Shown here one piece after another: positions 62,058 through 64,000 of a stretch of 64,000 nt of DNA. This DNA is from Campylorhamphus procurvoides (lineage: Eukaryota > Chordata > Aves > Passeriformes > Dendrocolaptidae). The notes beneath the pieces are model-generated. The model was not told where the DNA came from and did no database searches. It saw only the letters and a list, made by a program, of their open reading frames with translations. Made by a program: the position numbers and the translations under genes. Positions within the stretch are counted from its first letter, which is position 1; each line of letters starts with the position of its first letter. Where the stretch lies: contig WBMV01000127.1 of assembly GCA_013396655.1 (NCBI GenBank), positions 125,889-189,888 on the forward strand, read 5' to 3'.

Positions 62058-64000
62058 ATGCCAAAGCAGATGAAGGTGCAGACAGGCGCATGGAGTAAAA
62101 TAGCTATAAAGTTTATCCCATCTTCTTTTCTGCCTATTGCATTTTTGTTTCCTTCAGTTGTGCTTTCAGTGTGTCCTGCTTCTCCTTCAGTCTGCCACGT
62201 GGCCTTTCTGAAACTTTTAGTGACCATGATTAAGAGGGTGTGTCACCTGGTGGAGTGAACAATTTGATTCAAAGACTTTTGTGTCTCTTGCCCAACCTTC
62301 TGGTGTAAATCCTGTGGTGTAAAGTCCTCACAAACTCTTCCATAACCTTGCAGGCACCAGAGTGAGAGGTCACTGGGCATCTGAAGTCGAATGAATGCTT
62401 GGGGTTTGTTGTAGGACCTACTAATTACCTCGTGTTGATGTGGAGACACTCGATGTCATACAAGAAACTGGTCATGGCTCTGAATCCCAAAAAGCTTCCA
62501 AACTTTTATCTGGGGGACAGGATGCAACACCAGTGGCACCACAGGGGTAGGAACTGCAGCAGCAGCACCGGGGCTGGCTCAGCTTGAAAATGCACTCAGC
62601 ACCATTTAATGAGTTATTAAAAATAAAAGGATGTGTTGTCCATCTTCAGGGCACACTCCAGCCTGTGTCTCAAACGGAGGGTGTTCTTTAAGGGGTAATA
62701 TTTGTCTACCCCAACTTTCTTTTCTCATTTTTCCACAAGCTGCCTCAGTGTCAAGATGAGAAGTTGTAAATCTGCATGTAGTGAGTGAAAAGTGGCTTTG
62801 CAGCATTTGGGTCGACTTAAGGGGAATTTCTAAATTGCCTTAGCAGACATTTCATTTTGGAATGCAGCTAACTTTAACTATGCTACGTTTGTGTCTTAGA
62901 CTTGGGGTTTGACTTTATCAATACTTAAACACCTCAAAACTTACTATGACTTCTACTTTAGGAGGATATATATATATATACATATAAAGGCACTGAAAAA
63001 GATTTCTCTCTATGCACAGCTAAGCAAGCAACTTAGTATTAAAATATGAAAGCAAAAGGGATATTGGCTATTAAATATGAGAGTAATGGATGGGATTTGA
63101 GGTAATTCTGTAAGCTACAGACATGCCTATGCCGATAATTCATATTTTAATATTGATGGCAAACATTTTCACGCTAAAATATGTATAGAAAAAAGGAAAT
63201 TGACTATTAAAGATGTATGTAAAGAGAAAAATGTAAATGATATTTGGAAAGTGATATGCCAACTATGATGTACCCTGACAGCTTTTCTTTTTAAATTTGC
63301 AAGTTGGAAAGAACGAAATCAGATTACAAGAAAAACTATTATGTATCACAGCAATGTACAAACTATTATTCAGATCAGTAGAAGTCCTTTGTTGCTAATA
63401 CATGCCAAATTAAATAATAAATGGAAATGCATTGAGCAAGCATACTGCAGAGAACAAGACAAATTTAAAATAGGCCCTCACTAGGCTGGCAGGAAGACAC
63501 TTCAGGAGCAAGTCCTTTCCTCCTGTGTCCCCCTGTGACTGGCATGGGGACCACAAAGTAACTGTGCAGAGAAAATACTTGTCAGTCCTGCCAGATGTTC
63601 ATCTTAGAGCATGAGATGTCCATTTGCCATAAACCTGCCTTATGTGGGGGCATGAGAGGGCTCAGTGACCTGCCCAGGCTCAGGTACAGGACCCTTTGAG
63701 TGCTGCAATTCCATCTTCCTTTTCCCCATTGACTCAGGGTTGCATCAGTCCTGTTGTGCTTTGCACATGCAGGATGTATAAGATAGACACCAAAGGAAGG
63801 CAGGGGTAAGGTAAATTTTTAAATTGTGAGGTTTTATCCCAGGTTCTGCTGTGCCACTGTAGAATAATTTTCTACCAGCTGATGTAGTCAGAGCCTCGAA
63901 GTAAGAAATGTTCCTGGTAGATTTAGGACTAAAATAAAAAAATAAATTATGAGTGTATATGTGTGTGTTTCAGAAAATCAGATGTGAACCTCCATTCTTC
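62058..64000. other. Gene-free unique sequence
   Basis: No gene or RNA gene is recognised up to the window edge. The region holds a TA microsatellite at 62966-62987. The plus frame 62399-62587 and the minus frame 62606-62806 have no domain. Confidence 0.55.
62966..62987. repeat. (TA)n microsatellite
   Basis: About eight TA units followed by CATATA. Confidence 0.9.

Overview
This is vertebrate nuclear DNA, almost certainly from a bird and probably a passerine. It is AT-rich and poor in CpG. The interspersed repeats I can recognise are CR1 LINEs and endogenous-retrovirus LTRs of avian type, and I see no mammalian-type SINE. The species call rests on repeat families recognised from memory. No bacterial, viral or plasmid gene organisation is present.

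I found no complete protein-coding gene, tRNA, rRNA or other named RNA gene. The open frames are short, lack recognisable domains, overlap on both strands and mostly look like chance. The window is best read as the inside of a very long intron or as an intergenic desert. One unassigned 121-bp open segment (30139-30259) has good splice signals on both sides. It is the best candidate for an exon, at low confidence.

Layout: 1-9149 is mostly unique sequence with a CpG-enriched patch at 2581-3000. 9150-9840 is a decayed CR1 ORF2 fragment (minus). 14381-14925 is an old LTR (minus). 20603-21258 is a solo LTR with a perfect 5-bp target-site duplication, followed at about 21610-21970 by a second, unclassified LTR-like block. 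27078-27320 is a CR1 3' end (plus). 31258-31365 is the 5' stub of an LTR of the same family as the one at 14.4 kb, in the opposite orientation. 32190-32690 is a candidate regulatory element with three octamer motifs. 34985-35110 may be a worn CR1 piece. 43961-44452 is a CR1 3' UTR (minus). 51158-51256 is a GATA-type microsatellite. 61990-62057 is a probable CR1 tail (plus). Several T/G-rich or A/C-rich low-complexity tracts and small tandem duplications are scattered between these.

No set of genes works together here. The functional content, if any, is regulatory. I did not find an undescribed molecular system and do not claim one.
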